In this document: piece by piece, positions 8,222 through 18,325 of the stretch | Position numbering within the stretch: the first letter of the stretch is position 1 | Layout of the letters: every line of letters starts with the position of its first letter | Origin: Treponema sp. Marseille-Q3903 | GTDB taxonomy: Bacteria > Spirochaetota > Spirochaetia > Treponematales > Treponemataceae | Length of the DNA: 64,000 bases | Direction of reading: 5' to 3' | Assembly (NCBI RefSeq): GCF_014334335.1 | Contig: NZ_JACSEU010000001.1 | Location: 2,046,001-2,110,000 of the forward strand | Position numbers and translations under genes: made by a program | The notes under the pieces: model-generated | What the model was told of the DNA's origin: nothing | The model's input: only the letters and a program-made list of their open reading frames with translations | The model's database searches: none

Positions 8222-9458
8222 CAAAAGTTATGCGGCGCTGTTCGACATCTTCTGCTGTAAAAATATTTTTATCTTTTATAATAAAGTTTCCTGCCGACGG
8301 CAGATAGCCGAACTGTTCGAGCAGCCAGCCTCCGATTGTATTCATATCTTCTGATTCTAGGTTTAATTCTAAAATATCGTTTACATCTTCTATCTTCATA
8401 TCGCCCGGCACGATAAAAGTATTTGGAGAAATCAACTGAACTTTATCTTCCGGTGCTGTATCGTCGTATGAATTTTCATCGGTCATGTGACCAAACACCA
8501 AGTGAAGAATATCTTCTATTGTAATTATTCCTTCAGGCTGCCCTTGCTCATCTAAAACAACTGCAAACTTGTGTTCACTTGTGCGAAAAATTTGCAGAAG
8601 TTCAAGAACGTCCATCGTGCCCGGAACAAAACGGACGTCGCTTTTCATTCTGCCGGCATAGCCCTTGCCTTTGTCTTCTGTGTCGGAACCAAACATTATT
8701 TTTTTATAATTGAGAACTCCTACAACATGTTCGGGAGTCTTTTTGTAAACTGTCAGCGTCGAAAAATCTGACGATAAAAATTCCTTTATCACTTGCTCAT
8801 AAGTTGCAGCTTCTTCAATCATGCAGACTCTTGAACGGTGTTTCATCACGTCGTTTACAAGGAGATTGTTGAACCTTATTATTTTGTACAGGAGTTTGCT
8901 CTCGTCTTTTTCTATTGTGCCTTCGTTCGAACCGACGTCTATCAGAGTTTTCAGCTCTTCTTCTGTCACAATTGCCCCTGCCGGTTTCATAAACTTTTCG
9001 ACTAAAACTACAACTTTATGCGACAATTTTTCAAAAAGCCATACAATTGGAAAGAAAATATATTCAATAACAAGAAGAGGAATTGACGAAAACTGTGCAA
9101 CTTTATCTGGATATAGACCGGCAGCTGTTTTTGGAACAATCTGACCGAATGTCGTGATGAAAAAGGCGGTGACAAAAGGTGCGATTGCAGAGCCTTTGCT
9201 GCCAAAAACGTTTATTGCAAGCGCAGTAGCTATCGCCGATGCAAAAGAGTTCAAAAAGTTTGTACCGATCAGCACAGTTGTCAAAAGTCGATCCATATTT
9301 GACTTTAATTTTGCAATCACAGCTGCATTTTTTTTACGCTCTTCAATCATGCTGCGCAACTTTAATTTTGGCAGCAAGAGATACGCCGTTTCGGAAGATG
9401 TAAAAAAGCCGACACACAGCAGGAGGAAAAACAGCAGCAATAATGTATGTACGTTCAC
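8199..9458 (-). CDS. CNNM/CorC-type membrane protein (DUF21, CBS pair, CorC_HlyC)
   Basis: The 419-residue protein has an N-terminal DUF21/CNNM transmembrane domain (about 1-180, with the FFTSSETAYL opening). A CBS-domain pair follows (about 200-330, including VVGVLNYKK and AVVLDEQGQPEGIITIEDIL), then a C-terminal CorC_HlyC domain (about 345-419, with TIGGWLLEQFGYLP). This family includes CorB/CorC-like proteins involved in magnesium or cobalt efflux; the older label haemolysin C is misleading. It is paired with a paralogue that overlaps its start by four bases (9455-9458), so the two are translationally coupled and may form a heterodimer. Its 3' end overlaps the omptin-like gene by 23 bases. 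Confidence 0.85.
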   Translation of the reverse strand: MNVHTLLLLFFLLLCVGFFTSSETAYLLLPKLKLRSMIEERKKNAAVIAKLKSNMDRLLTTVLIGTNFLNSFASAIATALAINVFGSKGSAIAPFVTAFFITTFGQIVPKTAAGLYPDKVAQFSSIPLLVIEYIFFPIVWLFEKLSHKVVVLVEKFMKPAGAIVTEEELKTLIDVGSNEGTIEKDESKLLYKIIRFNNLLVNDVMKHRSRVCMIEEAATYEQVIKEFLSSDFSTLTVYKKTPEHVVGVLNYKKIMFGSDTEDKGKGYAGRMKSDVRFVPGTMDVLELLQIFRTSEHKFAVVLDEQGQPEGIITIEDILHLVFGHMTDENSYDDTAPEDKVQLISPNTFIVPGDMKIEDVNDILELNLESEDMNTIGGWLLEQFGYLPSAGNFIIKDKNIFTAEDVEQRRITFVRVKKCM

Positions 9459-10735
9459 TGTTCCGCCTCCAAAGTTTTTTTGATATTGAGTCTTTCTATT
9501 CTGTGTGACTGGATTTTTTTTACAGTAAACGTCCAGCCGCCAAAAGTAAGGGAATCTCCTTGTTCCGGCATTCTATCTATCTGCTCTGCAAACCATCCGC
9601 CTATAGTTTCGTTTATACTCGATTCAAGGGCAATGTGCAGGTCTTCGCTTAAATCTCGGAGCAAAACAGAGCCGTTTATTTCAAAATCAGATTTATTTTC
9701 TACTTCATCAAAATCAAAAACTTTGCCGCGGAGAGAATCGTCTCCAGGCAGCGCAAAAATCTCTTTTGCAATGTCTTTTTCTGTGATAACTCCGTCTGTA
9801 CCAGAATATTCATCTACGATGATTGCCATCGACTGGCGGCTGTCAAAAAGGAGCTCTTGGACAGACGTTATTTTTTTTGTTCCAAGTATAAAAAGAGGCG
9901 GACGCATAACTTTTTGAATATTAAAGTTTTCTTGATTGTCGCGAAAAGCTATCATATCTTTTAGGTAAATTATTCCGATTATGTCGTCGATAGACTTCCT
10001 GTAGACTGGAAAACGCGTGTAGCCAAGCCGCTGGCACATTTCTACAATGTAGCGATAGTTTGCATCACTGGCGACCGCTTTTATTTTTGTGCGAGGGACC
10101 ATGATATCTTGAGCTTCAAGATCTGAAAATTTGAAAACTTGCGACATCATTCTGTTTTCATTTTTTTTAAGCACTCCGTGCTCAGAACTTATGTCGAAAA
10201 AAGTTTTTATCTCAGACTCCGTATACGACGCTTTTTTTGTTTTTGTCTTTATTCCAAAAATACGTAGAACACAACGAGCTATAAATGTCACAATCATGAC
10301 GACAGGACTCATAACCCAGACAACAACTTGAACAAAAGGAGCAAGCGCATAAGCTATCTTATCAGGGCAGCGTGTAGAAATCGTCTTTGGAGTGATTTCA
10401 CCGAAAATCAAAAGTAAAATTGTCGCGATAAATGTTGCAATTCCAACTCCTTTTTCGCCGACAAGCTCAAGCGCAATTGAAGTTATGATAGACGAAATCA
10501 TGATATTTGCTATATCGTTTGAAACTAAAACGGAATTTATAAGCCGTTCTCGGTGATCTAAAAGTTTTCCTGCGATCATCGCTCTTTTATCTTTATTTTT
10601 TCTGAGGATTCTGAGACGGAGTTTGTTCATCCCAAGAAACGAACTCTCCGAAACCGAAAAAAGCATAGAAAATATAATCAAAACAATGAGGATTATAATC
10701 AGATTTACCGGAATCCCTTGCCCCGAATTTTCCAT
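9455..10735 (-). CDS. CNNM/CorC-type membrane protein, paralogue of the downstream gene
   Basis: The 426-residue protein repeats the architecture of its neighbour: transmembrane DUF21 domain (about 1-190, with SVSESSFLGMNKLRLR), CBS pair (about 210-335, with DIMVPRTKIKAV, GIIYLKDMI and IIVDEYSGTDGVITEKDI), and CorC_HlyC domain (about 350-420, with TIGGWFAEQIDRMPEQGD). The DIMVPR motif is typical of the CorC family. A divalent-cation transport or sensing role is inferred from the family. It ends in the four-base ATGA overlap with the next gene and starts two bases after the lipoprotein gene stop, so the three form one transcription unit. Confidence 0.85.
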   Translation of the reverse strand: MENSGQGIPVNLIIILIVLIIFSMLFSVSESSFLGMNKLRLRILRKNKDKRAMIAGKLLDHRERLINSVLVSNDIANIMISSIITSIALELVGEKGVGIATFIATILLLIFGEITPKTISTRCPDKIAYALAPFVQVVVWVMSPVVMIVTFIARCVLRIFGIKTKTKKASYTESEIKTFFDISSEHGVLKKNENRMMSQVFKFSDLEAQDIMVPRTKIKAVASDANYRYIVEMCQRLGYTRFPVYRKSIDDIIGIIYLKDMIAFRDNQENFNIQKVMRPPLFILGTKKITSVQELLFDSRQSMAIIVDEYSGTDGVITEKDIAKEIFALPGDDSLRGKVFDFDEVENKSDFEINGSVLLRDLSEDLHIALESSINETIGGWFAEQIDRMPEQGDSLTFGGWTFTVKKIQSHRIERLNIKKTLEAEQ

Positions 10736-10736
10736 T

Positions 10737-11726
10737 TTAATCAGTTTGCTCCTGAGGAGGTGTTTTGACGTAATCTATAAACCTTTGAATCGTAGAAACT
10801 TTGTCGCTTTCAGGATTTGCGTCGATAGCTTTTTGAAGAGTCTTTTCGATGACATCATCCTTTGCAGATTTTGTCAAAGCAAAAATAGATGCAGCGGAAA
10901 AATAAGCATCTTGCCTGTCATCGGGCGTAAGATATTTGTTGTCGCAGATTGAGATGTATGATTTTGCAGCCCCGACAGCATCGTTTTCAAAAAAACACCT
11001 TGTAGATTTTGCATCAGCTTTTGCCATAAGGTATTTGCTCAAATTGCCTGTTGAATTATTTTTGTCGAGAGAGAGCATTTTTTCTGTGATTGGTTCAAAA
11101 AGTGGAAGATATTTATCAGGGATTTCGTCAAAAAGAGTCTGAATTGCAGCGATTTTTTCTTTTTTTGAACCTTTTTTTGTCTTTTCAATTTTTTTTACAA
11201 AATCTGAAACACGCTCCTCTTGCGAAGTCAAAAGAAACTCTAGTTCTTCAACTGACGAGACTGGAGCTTGTTCATAAAGTTCTGCTATAAAATATTTTTC
11301 CTTCGTAAGAAGATAAAAAGACGGGGTTGATGTTACGTCCATGAGGCTTGCAAATATGACATTTTCCTTGAGCAGCTTAAAGTAAGATTCAGCCGCTTTA
11401 CGTTGCTTTTTTGAACTGTTTTCTTCGACTATAGTTTTCCGATTCGTTTTTGCCGAAAAATCCATGTGGGCTACGGAATACTTTGATGCGATTTTTTCTT
11501 TGAAGTTTTTGTCTTCCATCACATTTTTTATAAAATTTTCGCTTTCGTCGTCGTCTCCGTCCATAGTTATGATCAAAAAAATATTCTGATTGTTTTTTAG
11601 CGCATTTTGAGAGGCTGTAGCGATATCTGCATAGCAGCCGTTTTCATCAGCTACATTTTTTTTACAGCCTGCAAATAAAACAATTGAGAAGATGGCTATC
11701 GTTAAAAGTCTTTCAATATTTTTCAT
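10737..11726 (-). CDS. Lipoprotein with thioredoxin-like domain
   Basis: The 329-residue protein starts with a lipoprotein signal (LFAGC lipobox, Cys21). Residues 40-175 follow a thioredoxin-fold pattern (NQNIFLIITMDGDDDESENFIKN..., then VTSTPSFYLLTKEK with the cis-Pro equivalent). The Cys-x-x-Cys pair expected after the first strand is absent, so disulfide chemistry is unlikely. The C-terminal 150 residues are helical and TPR-like. It is probably anchored in the periplasm or outer membrane. It is followed by the two CNNM genes and preceded by purL on the same strand. The family could not be named. A binding or scaffold role is a guess. Confidence 0.6.
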   Translation of the reverse strand: MKNIERLLTIAIFSIVLFAGCKKNVADENGCYADIATASQNALKNNQNIFLIITMDGDDDESENFIKNVMEDKNFKEKIASKYSVAHMDFSAKTNRKTIVEENSSKKQRKAAESYFKLLKENVIFASLMDVTSTPSFYLLTKEKYFIAELYEQAPVSSVEELEFLLTSQEERVSDFVKKIEKTKKGSKKEKIAAIQTLFDEIPDKYLPLFEPITEKMLSLDKNNSTGNLSKYLMAKADAKSTRCFFENDAVGAAKSYISICDNKYLTPDDRQDAYFSAASIFALTKSAKDDVIEKTLQKAIDANPESDKVSTIQRFIDYVKTPPQEQTD

Positions 11727-11757
11727 TTTTGTCCTTATTTAATCATTCAAAATTACA

Positions 11758-14700
11758 TTATTTAAAATATGCGACTCCAGCCGCAAAGATATTTTCGCAC
11801 GTAGTTTCAGATTCGTTTGTAACAGTGTTTCCGACAACGTTTTTGAACAAATCAAAACTTGAACCGTTTGCTTCAAAGCCGATTCCGCGTTCCGAATGCC
11901 CCATCTTTCCAAGAACGTGTCCATCGGGAGATGTGATGCCTTCTATTGCAAACGCAGAGCCGTTTGGATTATCAGGTTCTGTCATTGCAGGATTGCCGAA
12001 TTCGTCGACATACTGTGTGAATACCTGACCGTTTTCAAAAAGTTTTTTTGCAGTCGCTTCTTCGCAGACAAAGCGCCCTTCTCCGTGAGAAACTGCAATC
12101 AAATGGTTGCGGCTGTCTATAACGCTTTGATGAAGCGCCCATGGACTTGCAGCAGAAACAATCCTAGTCCGAACAATTCGTGAAATATGGCGGCCAAGAC
12201 GGTTGTAAGTGAGCGTCGGCATATCTTCTTTCATATCGACTATTTCTCCGTAAACTGCAAGACCTGTTTTTACAAGTGCCTGAAATCCGTTGCATATTCC
12301 AAGAACAAGCCCTTTCCGTTTTTTTAGAAGATTCATAACTTCATCTCTGATGCAGCCTGCCCTCAAAACATTTGCGATAAATTTCGCAGAACCGTCAGGT
12401 TCGTCGCCGGCAGAAAATCCACCGCTAAGCGCCAAAATCTGTGTATCTTTCAACTCGCGTTCAAGCTCGCTCAGCGATTGCGCAAGCATATCCTGATTTT
12501 TGTTGCGGAGAACTAAAATTTTTGTATCTGCTCCTGCAAGATTGAATGCACGTGCCATATCAAATTCGCAGTTTGTGCCGGGGAACACAGGGAGCAAAAC
12601 TTTTGGGTGCGATGAAGGCTGAACAAATGCAGGGGCTTTTCTTATCTCGCTCAGCGATTGATGAACAGAAGTTGCCCATTTTGGAAGTTCCGTCTGAGGA
12701 GTCTCGTTGCTTACTCGCGGAAATACATTTTTAAGTTTATCTTCCCAAGCAAAAACCAAGTCTTCAAGAGGAATTTCTACACAATGATTGGTCTTGCCGC
12801 CGAGTTTTGCATTCAAGATTTTTATACTGCGTTCGGAAGTCGTCTTACCGATTAGAGACAAAGTTCCTTCTCTGAAACCTGCCCCGTCAGAAGCGCTTGA
12901 AAAATCTTCAGAAGTTTCAATGATGATGTTTCCGTACGTCGGAACAAACAGTGAATTTACATCAGCTCCGTCGATTTCCGCACCTATCATGTTTCCCATC
13001 GCCATCTTTGTCACTGCTTCTGCAATGCCGCCAGCCCCAACAGGATACATCGCCTTAATTTTGCCTGCCCGATTCAAATCATAGATGATGTCTGAGTTCG
13101 CAAGAAAAGTGTCATAATCTGGGGCAAGAAGCTTTGAATAAGGAACGCTCACCATGTATATTTTGTCACCGGCAGTTTTAAAAGAACCGCTTGCGATATT
13201 TTTTGCTTCATCGTGTGTCACCGCAAAACTTACGAGTGTGTGAGGCACGTCGATATCTTCAAAAGTGCCTGACATGGAATCTTTACCGCCGATTGAAGCA
13301 CATCCTGATTCAATTTGAGCATCTACAGAGCCGAGCAATGCGGCTGCCGGGTATCCCCAAGTTTTTTCATCTACAGCTCGTCCGAAAAATTCCTGAAAAC
13401 TCAAACGGCTTGTACGAGCTTTTCCGCCAAGACACGTGATCTTAGCAAGCGACGATAAAACAGAAATTTTTGCACCGTGCCATGGCGACCACTGCCCAAT
13501 GCGTGGGTCAAAACCATAAGACATAATGCTTACAGTAGATGTTTCACGAGGAGACACAACAGGAATCTTTGCTGACATTCCCGCTTCAGGAGTATTTTGA
13601 TATTTTCCACCGTAAGGGAATAATACAGTTCCAGAACCTATAGAGCCGTCAAAGCGCTCACCAAGCCCGCGCTGTGAGCAGCATGCAAGATCGTTTATAT
13701 TTGCTTTCCACGCATCTGTAAGATGGTTTTTTACGCAGTTTTCGCATTTTACATGCTTGTTAAGCTCTCGGGCAACACATTCCAAAGGATTCGAAAGAGG
13801 TGATGCATCAGGCTCGGAAGGACTTTCTATCAATGCGACTGCCTCGTGACTTGCACCGGCAGAATCTAAAAATTCGCGTTTAATATTAACAATTGTTTTG
13901 CCGCGCCACTTCATCACAAGGCGATTCGTATCTGTAACGACAGCGACGACGACTGCATTCAAGTTTTCTTTTTGCGCAGCTTCAATAAATTTTTCAACAT
14001 CGCTTTCGCGGACAACGACAGCCATTCGCTCCTGTGATTCGGAGATTGCAATTTCAGTGCCGTTAAGACCTTCGTATTTTTTAGGCACTGCATCCAAATT
14101 TATATCTAAGCCGGAAGCTAACTCACCTACAGCGACAGAAACACCGCCTGCTCCAAAGTCGTTGCAGCGGCGAATCATCAAACTGACTTCTTTATTGCGG
14201 AACAAACGCTGAATCTTACGTTCTTCAACGGCGTTTCCTTTTTGAACTTCGGCGGCAGCAGTTGTAACGGATTTTACAGTATGAACTTTTGAAGAACCTG
14301 TTGCGCCTCCAATGCCGTCGCGCCCTGTTCCGCCTCCGAGCAAAATTATGATATCGCCAGGTTCAGGGCGTTCTCTGATAACAAAATTGGCAGGAGCTGC
14401 TGCAATCACAGCTCCAAGTTCCATCCTTTTTGCAACGTAGCCGGGATGATAGATTTCTTCGACCAAACCTGTTGTAAGACCTATCTGGTTCCCATAAGAA
14501 GAAAATCCCTGCGCGGCTTCTCTACAAAGTTTAATCTGAGGCAGTTTCCCTTTCATCGTATCGCTCAGCGGGACAGTCGGGTCAGAAGCCCCTGTTATGC
14601 GCATTGACTGATAAACCCACGAACGCCCCGAAAGCGGGTCTCTGATTGCACCTCCAAGACAAGTAGCAGCACCTCCAAAAGGCTCTATCTCTGTAGGATG

Positions 14701-15741
14701 GTTGTGTGTTTCGTTTTTAAACATCATAAGCCAGCGCTCAGTAGCTTTAGGGTCTGCCGAATCTAATTTTTTGCCGTTTTCATCTGTCGTATAATGTACG
14801 TCGATATAGACAGAGCAAGCGTTGTTTTCTTCCGAAACTTCCATATCTTCAAGTTTTCCGTGCTTTTTAAGATATTTCATTCCAATCACAGCCATGTCCA
14901 TAAGGCAGACATGTTTATCTTTTCTGCCCACATACAAATCGGTGCGCATTTTGTTGTATTTTTCGAGAGAATTTTTGAACAAGCTAGAATAAGAGCCATC
15001 TGCGATTTTTATATCTTTGAGTTCTGTCAAAAAAGTCGTATGGCGGCAGTGGTCAGACCAGTATGTATCAAGCACGCGGATTTCAGTTTCGACAGGATCG
15101 CGCTTTTCGCCCTTAAAATAATCCTGAAGAAATTTGATATCCGAAAAATCCATCGCAAGACCCATTTTATTCCGATATTCTTCAAGAGTTTTATCGTCCA
15201 TTTTGATAAAACCGTCAACGACAGGAATATCGAAAGGCTCTTCGACGTGAAGTTTTAAAGTTTTTGGGATTTCGTCATCGGTTGTGAGACGAGAATCGAC
15301 CGGATTTATCAAATAATTTTCGATTTTTTTAATTTCAGCATCGGAAATACTTCCGCTTAAAAGCACAACTTTTGCACAGCGAACAGACGGCGATTGAGAT
15401 AAAGTTTTTATATTTTTTAAACCGGCTCGGAGCAATGACAAACACTGCTCTGCACTGTCTGCACGCTGATCGTACTGACCCGGAAGAAATTCCCACACGA
15501 TTTCACGGACGCTTTCATTTTTTGGAAGTTTTTCGTAAGTAACGTAATCGCTCTGAGGTTCGGAAAAAATACGAGTAGCGGCAATCTTTGCAATATTTTC
15601 ACTTACATTTTCAATATCGTAACGATTAAAATAACGAACTGCCGTGACGCTCGAAATCCCTAGAAATCCATTGATTTCAGATAAATAACGCTTTGCCTCG
15701 TTTTCAAAACCGGGCTTTCTTTCTACATAGAGTCTGTACAT
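11758..15741 (-). CDS. purL: Phosphoribosylformylglycinamidine synthase, large single-chain type
   Basis: At 1327 residues this is the large PurL that combines the synthase with its own glutaminase. The N-terminal PurS-like region covers about 1-170. Two AIR-synthase-type halves follow, the first with SDHCRHTTFLTEL and GGGTGRDGIGG, the second with GGKDSMSGTF. The C-terminal class I glutamine amidotransferase (about 1060-1327) has the nucleophile Cys1150 in GICNGF and the His in SHGEGRF. It converts FGAR, glutamine and ATP to FGAM in purine synthesis. The sequence follows the clade seen in Clostridia and spirochaetes rather than the proteobacterial PurL, judging from memory of family layout. 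The frame is intact throughout. No purine riboswitch is seen in the 131 bases upstream. Confidence 0.93.
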   Translation of the reverse strand: MYRLYVERKPGFENEAKRYLSEINGFLGISSVTAVRYFNRYDIENVSENIAKIAATRIFSEPQSDYVTYEKLPKNESVREIVWEFLPGQYDQRADSAEQCLSLLRAGLKNIKTLSQSPSVRCAKVVLLSGSISDAEIKKIENYLINPVDSRLTTDDEIPKTLKLHVEEPFDIPVVDGFIKMDDKTLEEYRNKMGLAMDFSDIKFLQDYFKGEKRDPVETEIRVLDTYWSDHCRHTTFLTELKDIKIADGSYSSLFKNSLEKYNKMRTDLYVGRKDKHVCLMDMAVIGMKYLKKHGKLEDMEVSEENNACSVYIDVHYTTDENGKKLDSADPKATERWLMMFKNETHNHPTEIEPFGGAATCLGGAIRDPLSGRSWVYQSMRITGASDPTVPLSDTMKGKLPQIKLCREAAQGFSSYGNQIGLTTGLVEEIYHPGYVAKRMELGAVIAAAPANFVIRERPEPGDIIILLGGGTGRDGIGGATGSSKVHTVKSVTTAAAEVQKGNAVEERKIQRLFRNKEVSLMIRRCNDFGAGGVSVAVGELASGLDINLDAVPKKYEGLNGTEIAISESQERMAVVVRESDVEKFIEAAQKENLNAVVVAVVTDTNRLVMKWRGKTIVNIKREFLDSAGASHEAVALIESPSEPDASPLSNPLECVARELNKHVKCENCVKNHLTDAWKANINDLACCSQRGLGERFDGSIGSGTVLFPYGGKYQNTPEAGMSAKIPVVSPRETSTVSIMSYGFDPRIGQWSPWHGAKISVLSSLAKITCLGGKARTSRLSFQEFFGRAVDEKTWGYPAAALLGSVDAQIESGCASIGGKDSMSGTFEDIDVPHTLVSFAVTHDEAKNIASGSFKTAGDKIYMVSVPYSKLLAPDYDTFLANSDIIYDLNRAGKIKAMYPVGAGGIAEAVTKMAMGNMIGAEIDGADVNSLFVPTYGNIIIETSEDFSSASDGAGFREGTLSLIGKTTSERSIKILNAKLGGKTNHCVEIPLEDLVFAWEDKLKNVFPRVSNETPQTELPKWATSVHQSLSEIRKAPAFVQPSSHPKVLLPVFPGTNCEFDMARAFNLAGADTKILVLRNKNQDMLAQSLSELERELKDTQILALSGGFSAGDEPDGSAKFIANVLRAGCIRDEVMNLLKKRKGLVLGICNGFQALVKTGLAVYGEIVDMKEDMPTLTYNRLGRHISRIVRTRIVSAASPWALHQSVIDSRNHLIAVSHGEGRFVCEEATAKKLFENGQVFTQYVDEFGNPAMTEPDNPNGSAFAIEGITSPDGHVLGKMGHSERGIGFEANGSSFDLFKNVVGNTVTNESETTCENIFAAGVAYFK

Positions 15742-15789
15742 TCTTTAATAATAATGGATTTTAATAGAATATACAATGAATGAAGTTTT

Positions 15790-15847
15790 GGTCGCACAGA
15801 CCCCGCCTACAAAGTTTGATTATCGGCGGAGCCCGCTGTTTGCGACC
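15790..15847. terminator. Nested hairpin between purL and htrA
   Basis: GGTCGCA (15790-15796) pairs with TGCGACC (15841-15847), and inside it CCGCC (15803-15807) pairs with GGCGG (15825-15829). It lies downstream of htrA and upstream of purL on the minus strand. It lacks a clean U-tract, so it could be a rho-independent terminator of low quality, an RNA processing site or a small repeat. Confidence 0.45.
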
Positions 15848-15872
15848 GATTTATAAAAGTTTGTTTATAAAA

Positions 15873-17324
15873 TTAAAATCTATAAGTTCCTGTAGTGATT
15901 GTACCGCCGTTGCTGTATATATCGAAATTTACAGACTTTTCAGCTGATGCAAGCTCTTTATAGAATTCTGCAACATTTGTAACTTTTTTACCGTTTACAG
16001 CTGTGATGATGTCACCATTTTGGAGACGCATTGAAGCCGCAGGAGATTTTTCCTGAACGTTTGTCACAACAACTCCTTTGAGTTTCTTGTCGTCAATCTT
16101 GAGCTGCGTCTTTATGTCATCTGTCAAAGAACCGGCAATAAAACCAGGCCAAAGTTTACTGTTTGTGATATCAGCTTCTTTTGCGCGCTCTTCAACTTTT
16201 ACTGAAATATCTGCAATGCGTTTACCGCCGCGAATCACTCCGAACTTAGCTGTCGTGCCTGCTTCGAGCATACCGACATCGCGGACAAGCTGATTTGTAT
16301 CTTTTACAGTTTTGCCGTTAAGGGCAACAATGTAGTCGCCAGGTTTAACTCCGCCTTTGAATGCAGAACCGTTCGTAAACACCTGAAGTGCTAAAGCTCC
16401 GTCGATTCCATCTACGCCGAGCTCTTTTTTATATTCATCTGTAACATCGCCGAGAGAAACTCCAACCCAGCCGTAAATCACTTTACCGTTTTTGATAAAT
16501 GAATCTATTGCGCTTTTGATGTTGTTGATTGGAATTGCAAAACCAAGCCCTACAGAACCGCCTGAAGAAGACGCAATCCAAGTGTTGATTCCGATAACTT
16601 CACCGTAAATGTTTACAAGCGGACCACCCGAGTTTCCCTGGTTTATTGCAGTATCTGTCTGAATGTAGTCACTGATTGCAGACATCTGGCTCTCTGAACG
16701 GCCGATTGCGCTTACAATACCTTGAGTAACAGACTGGCTGTATCCTAGAGGTGCTCCGAATGCAAGACATATATCACCTGGTTTTACTTCATCTGAATTA
16801 CCGAGAACTGCGACTGGAATTGAGCTGTCTTTTGCCTCAAATGAAACAAGCGCTATATCCATCCGTGAATCTGCGCCGACGAGCTTTCCATCGAATTTGC
16901 GACCATCGTTCATCTTGATGCTGATTTTTGAAGCAGCTCCTGCAACGTGGTTGTTTGTAAGCACATAAAACGTATTGCCTGTTTTACGAACAATTACGCC
17001 GGAGCCAAGCCCTTTAGACTCATATTCGCGTTTACCATCATCTTTTTTCTTGCTGTCATCGCCGGAATTCGGACGACCGAAGAAATACTCAAACGGATTT
17101 GTCATTCCAGCAAAAGGATCTGTATAAGTTTTTGTTTCTGTGATATCAACTTCTACGACTGCCGGCAACATGCTCTGACTGATAGATCTGAATGAACTTT
17201 GGAGAGCTTCAACTACGCTTAGCGAAGCATTGCCAGACTTTTTTGACGGCTGATCAGCGAAAACCGACACAGTAAAAAGCGCAACAATCGCAACAGTTGC
17301 AAATAATTTTGTGATTTTTTTCAT
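15873..17324 (-). CDS. htrA: Periplasmic serine protease of the HtrA/DegP family
   Basis: The 483-residue protein has a signal peptide (about 1-23), a trypsin-like protease domain with the full triad His126 (TNNHVAG), Asp156 (MDIALV) and Ser232 (GNSGGPLV), then two PDZ domains (about 275-375 and 395-480). It degrades or chaperones misfolded envelope proteins. A charged, disordered stretch at 85-103 precedes the protease core, as in the Q-linker region of DegP. The start at 17324 is supported by CAGGAG upstream and the signal peptide. It is probably monocistronic, with 131 bases before purL and 144 bases after map. Confidence 0.93.
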   Translation of the reverse strand: MKKITKLFATVAIVALFTVSVFADQPSKKSGNASLSVVEALQSSFRSISQSMLPAVVEVDITETKTYTDPFAGMTNPFEYFFGRPNSGDDSKKKDDGKREYESKGLGSGVIVRKTGNTFYVLTNNHVAGAASKISIKMNDGRKFDGKLVGADSRMDIALVSFEAKDSSIPVAVLGNSDEVKPGDICLAFGAPLGYSQSVTQGIVSAIGRSESQMSAISDYIQTDTAINQGNSGGPLVNIYGEVIGINTWIASSSGGSVGLGFAIPINNIKSAIDSFIKNGKVIYGWVGVSLGDVTDEYKKELGVDGIDGALALQVFTNGSAFKGGVKPGDYIVALNGKTVKDTNQLVRDVGMLEAGTTAKFGVIRGGKRIADISVKVEERAKEADITNSKLWPGFIAGSLTDDIKTQLKIDDKKLKGVVVTNVQEKSPAASMRLQNGDIITAVNGKKVTNVAEFYKELASAEKSVNFDIYSNGGTITTGTYRF

Positions 17325-17468
17325 TTCTGTAAACTCCTGTATCTTATTTAAGAATGAAAACTGTTTTCTGTTCTTTATAAAATATAACTACAAAAATAAA
17401 AAAAAGTAACAAAAAATCAATGAGGTTTTTTGAAATTATCAAAATGAATATAAAATCAGGCTGCTCAC

Positions 17469-18227
17469 CTATTTTGCGTAATGAAGGTCTGTCAAAATTT
17501 CCGTGTGGTCTTCAAATACAGCAACGGTGTGCTCTTCATGGCAGCTCACTTCGCCGTCTGCGGTGACAACAGTCCAGCCATCATCTTTGTCTGCAATTGC
17601 AGCGGTACCTAAGTTTATCATCGGTTCAATTGCGAGAACCATTCCCGGTCTGATTCTTGGGTTTGCACCATGAAACGGACAATTTGGAATACTAGGATCT
17701 TCGTGAACTTCAATTCCAACTCCATGACCGCAGTATTCGGAAACTACGCCGTAACCGTGTTTCGTCGCCAAAGAATAAACAGCATTCGATATATCGCTGA
17801 TTCTGTTTCCTGCAACGCACGCTGCAATCCCCGCATAAAGGCATTCCTCAGTAATCTGCTGAAGTTTTCTAACTTTTGGAGGAACATTACCTATCAAAAG
17901 TGAATGAGTTGTATCGCTGATGTAACCGTTTTTATCGATTCCGACGTCGATGCTTACAAGGTCTCCGTCGCAAATTATTCGTTTTTTAGAAGGAAGACCG
18001 TGTATGATTTCATCGTTGATGCTTATGCAGATTGCGCCCGGAAAATCTTCACGCCACCAAGCAGCTTTACCACCGTGAGAAAGCATGTATTCTTTAAACA
18101 TGTCATCTACATCTTTTGTTGAAAGCCCGGCTTTAATTTTTGGTATAAGTTCATTGAACATATCTGCTGTCAGATGACAAACTTCTCTGATACCGTCAAT
18201 CTGTTCTTTTGTTTTTAAAATAATCAT
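17469..18227 (-). CDS. map: Methionine aminopeptidase, type I
   Basis: The 252-residue enzyme removes the N-terminal methionine from new proteins. The metal ligands are visible: the two Asp in SIDVGIDKNGYISDTTHS, His in CGHGVGIEVHEDP, Glu in LAIEPM and Glu in HEEHTVAV. The substrate His precedes them in CISINDEIIHGLP. There is no N-terminal zinc finger, so it is the short type Ia form. The AT-rich gap to the upstream DnaJ gene is about 98 bases. Confidence 0.95.
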   Translation of the reverse strand: MIILKTKEQIDGIREVCHLTADMFNELIPKIKAGLSTKDVDDMFKEYMLSHGGKAAWWREDFPGAICISINDEIIHGLPSKKRIICDGDLVSIDVGIDKNGYISDTTHSLLIGNVPPKVRKLQQITEECLYAGIAACVAGNRISDISNAVYSLATKHGYGVVSEYCGHGVGIEVHEDPSIPNCPFHGANPRIRPGMVLAIEPMINLGTAAIADKDDGWTVVTADGEVSCHEEHTVAVFEDHTEILTDLHYAK

Positions 18228-18325
18228 AAAATACCTCTGTATTACGAAAGTACAATATCACTTTTAAGATAAAAATACAATTTTTATGATTTTTTTATTT
18301 TATTTTTTTTTGAGTCTGTATGTTA

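Noticed and set aside
14794-15258. 154-residue ORF on the + strand opposite purL
   Set aside because: It lies wholly within the strongly supported purL frame and has the composition of an antisense frame.
15742-15872. Purine riboswitch ahead of purL
   Set aside because: The hairpins found do not show the conserved purine-riboswitch junction, and they fit better as the end of htrA or a repeat.
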